DNA from: Lunatibacter salilacus
Lineage (GTDB): Bacteria > Bacteroidota > Bacteroidia > Cytophagales > Cyclobacteriaceae
DNA: 64,000 nucleotides
Direction: 5' to 3'
Assembly (NCBI RefSeq): GCF_009797935.1
Contig: NZ_VOLC01000004.1
Span: forward strand, 124,001-188,000
Shown here: in pieces, positions 17,711-25,830 of the stretch
Layout: every line of letters begins with the position of its first letter
How positions within the stretch are numbered: position 1 is the first letter of the stretch
Translations under genes and position numbers: made by a program
The notes under the pieces: model-generated
Told to the model about the DNA's origin: nothing
The model's database searches: none
What the model saw: the letters and a program-made list of their open reading frames with translations, nothing else

Positions 17711-17764
17711 ATGAAAAACAGCTCTAACGTACAAAACTGGTGGTGGTCTTTTAGCTTCTTTTAA
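17711..17764 (+). CDS. trpL: trp leader peptide
   Basis: A 17-codon frame reading MKNSSNVQNWWWSFSFF, with three consecutive Trp codons TGG TGG TGG at 17738-17746 and a TAA at 17762-17764. It lies just after the trp promoter and before an attenuator and trpE. When charged Trp-tRNA is scarce the ribosome should stall on the Trp codons. When Trp is plentiful it should reach the stop and cover the antiterminator arm at 17767-17776. It is too short for ordinary gene callers. Confidence 0.9.
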   Translation: MKNSSNVQNWWWSFSFF

Positions 17765-17766
17765 GG

Positions 17767-17823
17767 GGAGTTCAGCTATCCATACCCTTTTGTTAAATTT
17801 ATATTTAAGGCTTGCTGGACTCC
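17767..17823 (+). promoter_or_regulatory. trp attenuator, antiterminator pairing
   Basis: GGAGTTCAGC (17767-17776) can pair with GCTGGACTCC (17814-17823) in ten base pairs with one wobble. The second arm is the upper half of the terminator hairpin, so the two structures exclude each other. The first arm begins 3 nt after the leader stop codon, where a terminating ribosome would mask it. A weak 6-bp pairing of 17753-17758 with 17767-17772 could serve as the pause hairpin. Confidence 0.8.
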
Positions 17824-17840
17824 AGTAAGCCTTTTTACTT
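17807..17840 (+). terminator. trp attenuator terminator
   Basis: AAGGCTTGCTGGA (17807-17819) faces TCCAGTAAGCCTT (17821-17833), a stem of about 12 bp with one wobble, followed by TTTTTACTTTT. It lies 17 nt before the trpE start and should stop transcription when tryptophan is abundant. Confidence 0.85.
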
Positions 17841-17857
17841 TTAATCAGCTATTGTCC

Positions 17858-19264
17858 ATGGAAAATTTCAAGATAAATACCCGATACAAAAAACTCCTTG
17901 CCGACACGTTGACGCCTGTCAGTGTTTATCTGCAGATCCGCGACAGGTATGCGAATCCAATTTTGTTGGAAAGTTCAGATTATCACGGTCACGACAACAG
18001 CTATTCCTATATATGCTGCGACCCAATTGCTACTTTTTCACTGGCCAACGGAACAATAAACCAAACCCTTCCTGATGGGAGTGCGTTATCGCATAAGCTG
18101 GAAAAAGGGGAAAAACTGGTTGATTATCTGCAAAAATTTTCCGCGAGGTTTGAGTCGGAGGACACGAGTTTTAAATTTATAACATCAGGCCTCTTCGGTT
18201 ATATACAGTATGATGGAGTCGCCTATTTTGAGGATATTACGCTGACTAATACCAAGGCGTCTCAGGTTCCTCAGATGTATTATGCCGTCTACCGCAACAT
18301 GATTGTGGTTGACCATTTCAAAAATGAACTGTATATTCTTGAGCATTATCTCGAAGGTGAGAATTTTGAGTCGGGAATTGACCGTATTGAAATGGTCCTC
18401 AATAATAAAAATCTGCCCAGCTATAGCTTCAAATTGGACGGAAAAGAAACATCCAACTACACCGATGTGGAGTTTTTGGATATCCTGAGCAAAGGCAGGG
18501 ATCATTGCTTTAAAGGTGACGTCTTTCAGATCGTCCTTTCCAGGGCTTTTTCCACTGGGTTCAAAGGGGATGAATTTAATGTCTACAGAGCCCTGCGTTC
18601 AATTAATCCCTCCCCATACCTTTTTTACTTTGACTATGGGTCATACAAGGTCTTTGGAAGCTCCCCGGAAGCTCAAATTGTAATCAAAGAAAACCAGGCA
18701 ACTATTTACCCCATTGCGGGAACATTCAAGCGGACCGGAAATGACAAGGCAGATGCTGAATTGGCCGTGAAGTTATATGATGATCCGAAGGAAAACTCGG
18801 AACATGTAATGCTGGTAGACTTGGCTCGAAATGATTTGAGTAGATCCTCGGAAAAGGTAAATGTAGAGGTGTTCAAAGAGATACAATATTACTCGCATGT
18901 AATTCATTTAGTGTCGAAGGTAACTGGTAAACTCCCCGAGGGCACAAACCCGTTGCAGTTGGTCGCTGATACTTTTCCCGCAGGTACCCTTTCTGGGGCA
19001 CCAAAATACAGGGCTATGCAGCTAATCGATTCTTTGGAGAATACTTCCCGAAGGTTTTATGGAGGTGCCATTGGATTTCTCGGGTTCAACGGAGATTTCA
19101 ATCATGCCATTCTAATTCGCTCCTTTTTGTCGGAAAATAATCAACTCCGCTTTCAAGCAGGGGCAGGGGTTGTTGCCAAGTCGTCTATTGAATCGGAATT
19201 ACAGGAAGTGAGCAATAAGCTGGAAGCGCTACGTGTAGCATTGAAAAGCGCGGAGCAGATTTGA
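17858..19264 (+). CDS. trpE: Anthranilate synthase component I
   Basis: 468 residues from the ATG at 17858; an upstream TTG at 17852 in the same frame is less likely. It makes anthranilate from chorismate and ammonia. The N-terminal LLESSD motif (in NPILLESSDYHGHD) is the allosteric tryptophan-binding element, so the enzyme is probably feedback inhibited. The chorismate-binding core shows FGSSPEAQI, PIAGTFKRTG, ENSEHVMLVDLARND and GTLSGAPKYRAMQLID. It is the first structural gene of the trp operon, directly behind the attenuator. Confidence 0.96.
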   Translation: MENFKINTRYKKLLADTLTPVSVYLQIRDRYANPILLESSDYHGHDNSYSYICCDPIATFSLANGTINQTLPDGSALSHKLEKGEKLVDYLQKFSARFESEDTSFKFITSGLFGYIQYDGVAYFEDITLTNTKASQVPQMYYAVYRNMIVVDHFKNELYILEHYLEGENFESGIDRIEMVLNNKNLPSYSFKLDGKETSNYTDVEFLDILSKGRDHCFKGDVFQIVLSRAFSTGFKGDEFNVYRALRSINPSPYLFYFDYGSYKVFGSSPEAQIVIKENQATIYPIAGTFKRTGNDKADAELAVKLYDDPKENSEHVMLVDLARNDLSRSSEKVNVEVFKEIQYYSHVIHLVSKVTGKLPEGTNPLQLVADTFPAGTLSGAPKYRAMQLIDSLENTSRRFYGGAIGFLGFNGDFNHAILIRSFLSENNQLRFQAGAGVVAKSSIESELQEVSNKLEALRVALKSAEQI

Positions 19265-19309
19265 TTTGAAAGTTCACCTCAGTTTCCAACACGATAAAAC
19301 ATCACTCAA

Positions 19310-19876
19310 ATGAAAATACTAGTACTGGATAATTATGATTCTTTTACCTATAACTTGGTTTATATTATCCGGGATTTAGGGTATGGTGGGCAAATGGATA
19401 TTTTTAGAAACGATAAGATATCTATTGATTCGGTCGAACAATATGATAAAATTTTACTCTCTCCCGGACCTGGAGTGCCGGAGGACGCAGGTATTATGCC
19501 GGAGCTTTTAAAGCGTTATTCCCCAACCAAGAATATTTTGGGGGTATGTCTGGGGCATCAGGCGATCGGAGAAGCTTTTGGTTCAGGTCTCATAAATTTA
19601 ACTGAGGTTGTTCACGGTGTCGCCTCTAAGGTAAAGATTCAGCCGGATCCCCTTTTCGAAGGAATCCCTGAAACCTTTACTGTTGGTAGGTACCACAGTT
19701 GGGTGATTGATGAATCTACCCTGCCGGCCTCTTTGGAAGTCATTGCCAAGACACCGGACGGGCAAATTATGGCCGTTCGCCATACTTCCTTTAACGTGAA
19801 AGGGGTACAATTTCACCCGGAAAGTATCCTCACCGAACATGGAATACGCATGATGCAAAATTGGCTGGAGGGATGA
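19310..19876 (+). CDS. trpG: Anthranilate synthase component II (glutamine amidotransferase)
   Basis: A 188-residue class I amidotransferase. The nucleophile Cys80 lies in GVCLGHQAIGEAFG, and His169 and Glu171 in VQFHPESIL complete the triad; the oxyanion loop is LLSPGPGVPEDAG. It supplies ammonia from glutamine to TrpE. It is a separate gene here, not fused to trpE or trpD. A 240-nt spacer with palindromic repeats separates it from trpD. Confidence 0.95.
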   Translation: MKILVLDNYDSFTYNLVYIIRDLGYGGQMDIFRNDKISIDSVEQYDKILLSPGPGVPEDAGIMPELLKRYSPTKNILGVCLGHQAIGEAFGSGLINLTEVVHGVASKVKIQPDPLFEGIPETFTVGRYHSWVIDESTLPASLEVIAKTPDGQIMAVRHTSFNVKGVQFHPESILTEHGIRMMQNWLEG

Positions 19877-19970
19877 ACGATAACCTTCAAATTCCTTTGA
19901 AAAAAGATATTTCAATCACTTGTCAATATCCAAACTTAGAATAGAAGTTAATCAACAAATAATATGAAAT

Positions 19971-20094
19971 CGAGCCTGCCTACCGGACAGGCAGGCATGA
20001 CGAGAACGTCACACAATGGAATGAATATCATGGTGAGATTCCCAGTCTGCCGTCAGGCAGGCACCTGCCTGACGGCAATAAGGTCTGACCGCTG
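19971..20094. repeat. REP-like palindromic repeat unit between trpG and trpD
   Basis: Two GC-rich palindromes share the core GCCTGCCT/AGGCAGGC. One has arms 19974-19981 and 19989-19996 (7-nt spacer). The other has perfect 14-bp arms 20048-20061 and 20064-20077 (2-nt loop). The sequence between and after them does not resemble the AT-rich intergenic DNA elsewhere in the window. It looks like a dispersed repeat element inserted into the operon. Neither palindrome is followed by a T run. Confidence 0.65.
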
Positions 20095-20117
20095 AAAAAC
20101 AATTATAAACAGATAAA

Positions 20118-21128
20118 ATGAAAGATATTTTAAACCTACTTATTGAGTACAAAACGCTAACACAGCAACAGGCTAAGGAAGCCTTAAAAAAAATAGCTGC
20201 CGGGGAATTTAATCAAAGCCAGATGGCTGCCTTTTTGACCGTTTTTTTGATGCGTAGTGTGCGGGTTGAGGAATTGATGGGGTTCAGGGATGGGCTGTTG
20301 GAACTATGCATTCCAGTAGACATTCCAGAATATGACGCCATTGACCTCTGTGGTACCGGAGGAGATGGAAAGGATACGTTTAACATATCCACATTGGCTT
20401 CTTTTATCGTCGCTGGAGCGGGACAGCATGTCGCCAAACATGGGAATGTTGGCGTTTCATCGATCTGTGGATCATCAAACCTATTGGCCCATTTTGGATA
20501 TGAGTTTACGAATGATATCGGAAAGTTGAAAAGGAGCTTGGACCAGGCGAGAATCTGTTTTCTACATGCTCCGCTGTTTCATCCGGCAATGAAAAACATA
20601 GGGCCAATCAGAAAGGATCTTGGGGTAAAAACCTTTTTCAATATGTTGGGGCCAATGGTCAACCCCAGCTTCCCCAAAAAGCAACTAGTGGGCGTATTCA
20701 GTTTGGAGTTGGCTAGGATGTACGGATATTTGTATCAAAATAATAACATGCGGTTTAGCATCATTCATGCCTTGGATGGCTATGATGAAATTTCGCTGAC
20801 AGGTAAATTCAAAATAATATCAAACCTCGGAGAGCGAATTCTTTCCCCAGGGGATATATCCTTACCAGTCCTTCATCCCAGTGAAATAAAGGGTGGAAAA
20901 ACCATTGAAGAAAATGCAAAAATATTTGAAAAAGTACTCAAGGGAGAAGGATCAAATGCGCAGGAAGCGGTAGTCATTGCCAATGCCGCAGCGGCTTTGG
21001 AGACTTCTTATCCCAATTGGAGTTGTGACCAGGCAAGAGATGCGGCTGTTGAGTCTTTAAAAAGTAGACAGGCACTGCATGTCTTTAAAAAATTAATTGA
21101 TCCCAAAACATTGGTGCCAGTAAGTTAA
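20118..21128 (+). CDS. trpD: Anthranilate phosphoribosyltransferase
   Basis: A 336-residue enzyme that transfers phosphoribose from PRPP to anthranilate. The glycine-rich PRPP site GTGGDGKDTFNIST and the anthranilate-site motif KHGNVGVSSICGSSNLL are intact, followed by the GPIRKDLGVKTFFNMLGPMVNP core. It is third in the trp operon and only 5 nt from trpC. Confidence 0.95.
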   Translation: MKDILNLLIEYKTLTQQQAKEALKKIAAGEFNQSQMAAFLTVFLMRSVRVEELMGFRDGLLELCIPVDIPEYDAIDLCGTGGDGKDTFNISTLASFIVAGAGQHVAKHGNVGVSSICGSSNLLAHFGYEFTNDIGKLKRSLDQARICFLHAPLFHPAMKNIGPIRKDLGVKTFFNMLGPMVNPSFPKKQLVGVFSLELARMYGYLYQNNNMRFSIIHALDGYDEISLTGKFKIISNLGERILSPGDISLPVLHPSEIKGGKTIEENAKIFEKVLKGEGSNAQEAVVIANAAAALETSYPNWSCDQARDAAVESLKSRQALHVFKKLIDPKTLVPVS

Positions 21129-21133
21129 CTCAC

Positions 21134-21955
21134 ATGAATATTTTAGATAAAATTATTGAGCGGAAAAAGCAGGAGGTAGCAGAGAGGAAATCACTTGCTC
21201 CTGAAAAACTTCTTCAAAAAAGCATGTTTTTTGATGGACAACCCGTATCCATGAAAAAATACCTGCTTAATCCGGAGAAAACGGGAATAATCGCTGAATT
21301 CAAAAGAAAATCACCTTCCAAGGGTTGGATAAACCAAACTGCTTCCGTAGAAAAAACAACGATCGGTTATATGCAGGCAGGAGCTTCTGCGCTATCTGTA
21401 TTGACGGACACGGATTTCTTTGGCGGAAGTACGGAAGATCTGATGACCGCCCGGAAGTATAATTTCTGTCCCATTCTTAGGAAGGATTTTGTCATCGATG
21501 AATATCAGATTTTGGAAGCCAAATCGATGGGTGCAGATTGCATCTTATTGATTGCGGCGGTGTTAAAGCCCACCCGGTTGGAATCATTGGCTAAATTTGC
21601 GAGAGGTTTGGGGATGGAAGTGCTTATGGAGGTTCACGATAGGGAAGAGCTGGATCGTTCACTAAATCCCTATTTGGACGTGGTGGGAGTAAACAACCGA
21701 AACCTCAAGACCTTTGAGGTAAGTTTGGAGACTTCGCTAAGCTTGGTAGATTCCATTCCTGACGAGTTTGTTAAAATTTCAGAAAGCGGTATTTCCAAGC
21801 CAGAAACGTTGATCCAATTGAGAGTTGCGGGTTATCAGGGATTCTTGATTGGGGAGAACTTCATGAGAAGTATCCGTCCTTATCAGGCAGCCTATAATTT
21901 TATGAATGAATATAGGAAGTTGCTTACCGGACACATTTCAAAGTTGGCTATATGA
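21134..21955 (+). CDS. trpC: Indole-3-glycerol-phosphate synthase
   Basis: A 273-residue TIM barrel. The family N-terminal helix MNILDKIIERKKQEVAERK, the catalytic Lys region in IIAEFKRKSPSKGWI, LRKDFVIDEYQI, VGVNNRNLKTFEV and the phosphate loop SESGISKPE are all present. It closes the indole ring of carboxyphenylamino-deoxyribulose phosphate. It is separate from trpF, which it overlaps by 4 nt (ATGA). Confidence 0.95.
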   Translation: MNILDKIIERKKQEVAERKSLAPEKLLQKSMFFDGQPVSMKKYLLNPEKTGIIAEFKRKSPSKGWINQTASVEKTTIGYMQAGASALSVLTDTDFFGGSTEDLMTARKYNFCPILRKDFVIDEYQILEAKSMGADCILLIAAVLKPTRLESLAKFARGLGMEVLMEVHDREELDRSLNPYLDVVGVNNRNLKTFEVSLETSLSLVDSIPDEFVKISESGISKPETLIQLRVAGYQGFLIGENFMRSIRPYQAAYNFMNEYRKLLTGHISKLAI

Positions 21956-22587
21956 TAGTTAAGGTTTGTGGCATGAGGGAGGAAGAAAACGTGAAAAAGT
22001 TGATATCGGACGCAGCACCCGACCTTATGGGATTGATCTTCTATCCACCATCTGCGAGGTATGTGGAGCGGGACGATGTTCATCCTGAGTTTTATAAAGA
22101 GTTCTCTCAAAAAAAGGTGGGCGTGTTCGTCAACGAATCAAATGAAGAGATAGGGAAAAAAATCCAGACTTACGGACTGTCTTACGTTCAACTTCACGGA
22201 GATGAATCCCCAGAATTTATCGCGTTATTGAAGCAACATACCTCCGCTATAATCATTAAAGTGTTCCGCATTGGGCCTACTTGGAATTGGAAGCAGGTCC
22301 AGCCCTATGTCGGAGTGGCGGATTGGTTTTTATTTGATACCCAAACCCCCGATTATGGCGGTTCCGGCAAAACGTTTGACTGGGGGGTTTTGGAGAAATA
22401 CCCCTATGACATGCCATTTCTCCTAAGCGGAGGCCTAGATGAAACGCATATTGATGCCATTAACTCCCTTGTTAAAAGGGTTCCCTACTGTGTGGGCGTC
22501 GATATTAACTCCAGGTTTGAAATTAGTCCGGGTCTAAAGGACATAGCCAGAGTTAAAACATTTATTAACAAAGTAAGATTAGATTAA
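21952..22587 (+). CDS. trpF: Phosphoribosylanthranilate isomerase
   Basis: A 211-residue TIM barrel. The catalytic Cys is in KVCGMREEEN (residues 3-12) and the general acid in FDTQTPDYGGSGKTFDW; PFLLSGGLDETHI and GVDINSRFE form the phosphate-binding part. It carries out the Amadori rearrangement in tryptophan synthesis. Its start overlaps the trpC stop. Confidence 0.95.
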   Translation: MIVKVCGMREEENVKKLISDAAPDLMGLIFYPPSARYVERDDVHPEFYKEFSQKKVGVFVNESNEEIGKKIQTYGLSYVQLHGDESPEFIALLKQHTSAIIIKVFRIGPTWNWKQVQPYVGVADWFLFDTQTPDYGGSGKTFDWGVLEKYPYDMPFLLSGGLDETHIDAINSLVKRVPYCVGVDINSRFEISPGLKDIARVKTFINKVRLD

Positions 22588-22623
22588 AAGACTGCGTATT
22601 TCAGTCGTAAAAAACAATAGGAT

Positions 22624-23802
22624 ATGATCAGAATAGATGAAAATGGGTTTTACGGCAAGTTCGGGGGAGCATTTATCCCTGAGATGCTATATCCAAATAT
22701 AGAGGAACTCCGGGAGAATTACCTTCCCATTATTAATTCAGAGGAGTTTCAGGTGGAATTCCGGCACCTATTAAAAGATTACGTAGGAAGACCAACCCCT
22801 TTATTTTTAGCTGAAAGGCTGTCTGAAAAATACAAGGCAAAAATATATCTAAAGCGGGAGGATTTGTGTCATACGGGTGCCCACAAGGTAAACAACACCG
22901 TAGGTCAGATTATTTTGGCTAAAAAGTTAGGTAAAAAGCGGATTATCGCCGAAACTGGTGCTGGGCAACACGGTGTAGCGACAGCTACTGTATGTGCGTT
23001 GATGGGCATGGACTGTACGGTGTACATGGGTGCCGTCGATATGGAGCGGCAAAAGCCGAACGTAGAGCGAATGCGGATTTTGGGAGCGAAAGTCGTTCCC
23101 GCCACTTCCGGCAGCCAAACACTGAAGGACGCTACAAACGAGGCCATGCGTCAATGGATCAATAATCCCGTTGACACGCATTATATAATTGGTTCGGTAG
23201 TAGGTCCCCATCCTTATCCCGAGATGGTGGCTAAATTTCAATCTGTAATAAGTGAAGAAATAAAGGCCCAGTTGCTGGAGAAAGAGGGCAGGGAAAACCC
23301 GGATATGGTGATTGCATGTGTAGGTGGAGGAAGTAATGCCGCAGGAGCCTTTTATCATTATTATAATGAACCATCAGTACGACTTATCGCCGTGGAGGCT
23401 GCCGGATTAGGTATATTTTCGGGCAAATCCGCAGCTACTACCAGTCTGGGTAAGCTCGGAATTCTTCATGGAAGCCGAACCTTGCTAATGCAGACGGAGG
23501 ATGGACAGGTTGTAGAGCCCCATTCAATTTCAGCAGGATTGGATTATCCGGGAATCGGTCCGGTTCACGCCCACCTATTTGATACGGGTAGGGGAGAGTT
23601 TGTTGCAGTGGAAGACGAGGATGCTATGGTTGCTGGTATTGAATTAAGCCGATTGGAAGGGATTATCCCAGCCATAGAGTCCGCACATGCCTTCTCCGCT
23701 TTAAATCAGTTGTCGTATAATCCATCTGATATCATCGTAATAAACCTTTCAGGCAGAGGGGACAAGGACTTGGAAACATATATCAAATGGGGAAATTACT
23801 AA
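22624..23802 (+). CDS. trpB: Tryptophan synthase beta chain
   Basis: A 392-residue PLP enzyme that joins indole and serine. The PLP Lys is in [14 protein letters not shown], the catalytic region in [14 protein letters not shown] and the phosphate loop in [10 protein letters not shown]. The sequence has the length and COMM region of the standard TrpB1 form, which forms the channelled alpha2-beta2 complex with TrpA. Confidence 0.96.
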   Translation: MIRIDENGFYGKFGGAFIPEMLYPNIEELRENYLPIINSEEFQVEFRHLLKDYVGRPTPLFLAERLSEKYKAKIYLKREDLCHTGAHKVNNTVGQIILAKKLGKKRIIAETGAGQHGVATATVCALMGMDCTVYMGAVDMERQKPNVERMRILGAKVVPATSGSQTLKDATNEAMRQWINNPVDTHYIIGSVVGPHPYPEMVAKFQSVISEEIKAQLLEKEGRENPDMVIACVGGGSNAAGAFYHYYNEPSVRLIAVEAAGLGIFSGKSAATTSLGKLGILHGSRTLLMQTEDGQVVEPHSISAGLDYPGIGPVHAHLFDTGRGEFVAVEDEDAMVAGIELSRLEGIIPAIESAHAFSALNQLSYNPSDIIVINLSGRGDKDLETYIKWGNY

Positions 23803-23813
23803 ACGTAGCTGAA

Positions 23814-24590
23814 ATGAACAGAATTGACGAACTTTTCAAAAAGAAATCCGAGAATATACTTTCCATATACTTTACAGCCGGATTTCCGTCCTTGGAAGAC
23901 ACGCTGCCTATTATGAAAGCCATAGAAGCAGCCGGAGCCGACATCATAGAAGTAGGCGTACCTTATTCAGATCCGATTGCGGATGGACCAACCATACAGG
24001 AAAGCAACTTGGTTGCTTTGAATAATGGAATGAGCCTGCGCAAACTCTTTGATCAGCTGGCGGATATGCGGAAAGAGGTGAATTTGCCTGTTATTCTCAT
24101 GGGGTACTTAAACCCGGTAGTTCAGTTTGGTGTGGAGAAGTTCTGTCAGAAATGTCAAGAAGTAGGGGTAGACGGATTGATCTTACCCGATTTGCCGATG
24201 AGCCAATATCTTACAGAATATAAGGAGATCTTTGACAGGTATGAACTTCGTAATACCTTTTTGATTTCACCCCAGACCAGTGAGAAAAGAATTCGGGAAA
24301 TCGACAGTCATACTGATGGATTTATTTATATGGTTTCCTCGGCTAGTATCACGGGTGCAAAGGCAGCTTTAAGTGCGGAACAGCTTGCCTATTTTGAGCG
24401 GGTACGATTGATGGGACTCAAAAACCCCAGACTGATTGGATTTGGGATTTCGGATAACGCAACCTTTAAAACAGCAGCGAGCTATTCCCATGGTGCCATT
24501 ATAGGCAGTGCGTTTATCAACGTGCTAAAATCAGCAGAAGACCAGGAAAAGGCAGTTATCGAATATATCCAAGGTGTAATTAACAATTGA
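23814..24590 (+). CDS. trpA: Tryptophan synthase alpha chain
   Basis: 258 residues from the ATG at 23814 (MNRIDELFKKKSENILSIYF, the usual family start). An ATG at 23787 inside trpB is also in frame but adds an atypical extension. The catalytic Glu and Asp are in IIEVGVPYSDPIADGPTIQ, and the phosphate site is in GFGISDNATF. It cleaves indole-glycerol phosphate to indole for TrpB. The gap to trpB is 11 nt and that to the DAHP synthase is 4 nt. Confidence 0.95.
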   Translation: MNRIDELFKKKSENILSIYFTAGFPSLEDTLPIMKAIEAAGADIIEVGVPYSDPIADGPTIQESNLVALNNGMSLRKLFDQLADMRKEVNLPVILMGYLNPVVQFGVEKFCQKCQEVGVDGLILPDLPMSQYLTEYKEIFDRYELRNTFLISPQTSEKRIREIDSHTDGFIYMVSSASITGAKAALSAEQLAYFERVRLMGLKNPRLIGFGISDNATFKTAASYSHGAIIGSAFINVLKSAEDQEKAVIEYIQGVINN

Positions 24591-24594
24591 TATC

Positions 24595-25614
24595 ATGATT
24601 ATTCAATTAAAAAAAGACCTCCATTCTTCTGATTTGGAGAATCTAATAGGGAAGATATCCAGCTTTGGTTATAAAATTACCCCAGTGTCTACTCAGGTCG
24701 GAGATTACCTTATCGGTATAGGTTCTAAAAATATAGATATCCGGAAAATTGGCCATCTGCGTGGAATCCAGGATATACACATGGTTTCTGATGATTACAA
24801 GCTGGTATCCAAAAAATGGAAAGTAAAACCTACTGTAATTGAGTTGGGTGATGGTATCGCAATTCAGGACGGTGAAATGGCTATTATTGCAGGACCTTGC
24901 TCCATTGAATCTGAAGAACAGATTATAAATGTAATTGGGCACCTTAAAGAAAGTGGGATTAAACTAATGCGAGGTGGTGTATTCAAGCCAAGAAGCAGCC
25001 CCTATGCTTTTAGAGGGTTGGGCATGGAAGGCCTGAAATTATGGTATAAACTGGCTAAGGAAGCAGGTATCAAAATCGTAACCGAGGTAATGCAGGTCTC
25101 CCAAATTGAGGAGATGCATGATTATGTGGATGTTTTTCAAGTCGGGGCAAGAAATACCCAAAACTTCAACCTGCTTGACGAACTGGGAAAGGTGGACAAG
25201 GCAGTAATGATCAAACGGGGGATTTCGGGTACCATCGAAGAATTGTTGCAATCGGCTGAATATGTTTTTTCAGGCGGAAATGAAAAAATAATCCTTTGCG
25301 AACGTGGTATTCGGACTTACGAACGGGCCAGCAGAAATACATTGGATCTAAATGCTATCCCCATCCTGAAAGCCAAGTCCCACTTGCCCGTGGTAGTTGA
25401 TCCTTCCCATGGAATTGGAATCAGGGAATATGTACCCCAAATGGCTCTTTCGGGAGTTATGTCAGGAGCGGACGGCATCATCTACGAAACACACGAGAAT
25501 CCGGATAAGGCGTATTCCGATGGGCAGCAAACCCTGAATTTTGAGCAAAGTGCCCTATTGGCAGAACAGATCCGGAAGACTTTCGCTCTACGTAAGACTT
25601 TCCCACTGTTGTAA
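24595..25614 (+). CDS. aroF: 3-deoxy-7-phosphoheptulonate (DAHP) synthase, type I-beta with N-terminal regulatory domain
   Basis: A 339-residue enzyme that condenses phosphoenolpyruvate and erythrose-4-phosphate, the entry step of the shikimate pathway. Residues 1-75 form a ferredoxin-like regulatory domain of the kind that makes some I-beta enzymes sensitive to aromatic amino acids. The barrel carries IIAGPCSIESEEQI, RGGVFKPRSSPYAFRG, GARNTQNFNLL and VVDPSHGIG. It follows trpA by 4 nt and so comes under the same attenuator, linking chorismate supply to tryptophan demand. The symbol is generic; aroA(G) or aroG would be equally valid. Confidence 0.93.
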   Translation: MIIQLKKDLHSSDLENLIGKISSFGYKITPVSTQVGDYLIGIGSKNIDIRKIGHLRGIQDIHMVSDDYKLVSKKWKVKPTVIELGDGIAIQDGEMAIIAGPCSIESEEQIINVIGHLKESGIKLMRGGVFKPRSSPYAFRGLGMEGLKLWYKLAKEAGIKIVTEVMQVSQIEEMHDYVDVFQVGARNTQNFNLLDELGKVDKAVMIKRGISGTIEELLQSAEYVFSGGNEKIILCERGIRTYERASRNTLDLNAIPILKAKSHLPVVVDPSHGIGIREYVPQMALSGVMSGADGIIYETHENPDKAYSDGQQTLNFEQSALLAEQIRKTFALRKTFPLL

Positions 25615-25830
25615 TTCTTTTTTTTAATTTATTATTTCCTCGTCGAATACGGTAGAATTTTATCTGTGTTACCTAAATTCATTTATTAGCGTAATATCAT
25701 TACCATTTCATTAAGAAATCACCGCCCACTGATTTCCGATTGTAAATTTGAAAGAATAACGCTACCTTGTTTAGGTAAATTTTTTTCGGGTTAAAACCCA
25801 TTTACATCCCCAAAACAATAGTTTATTCTG

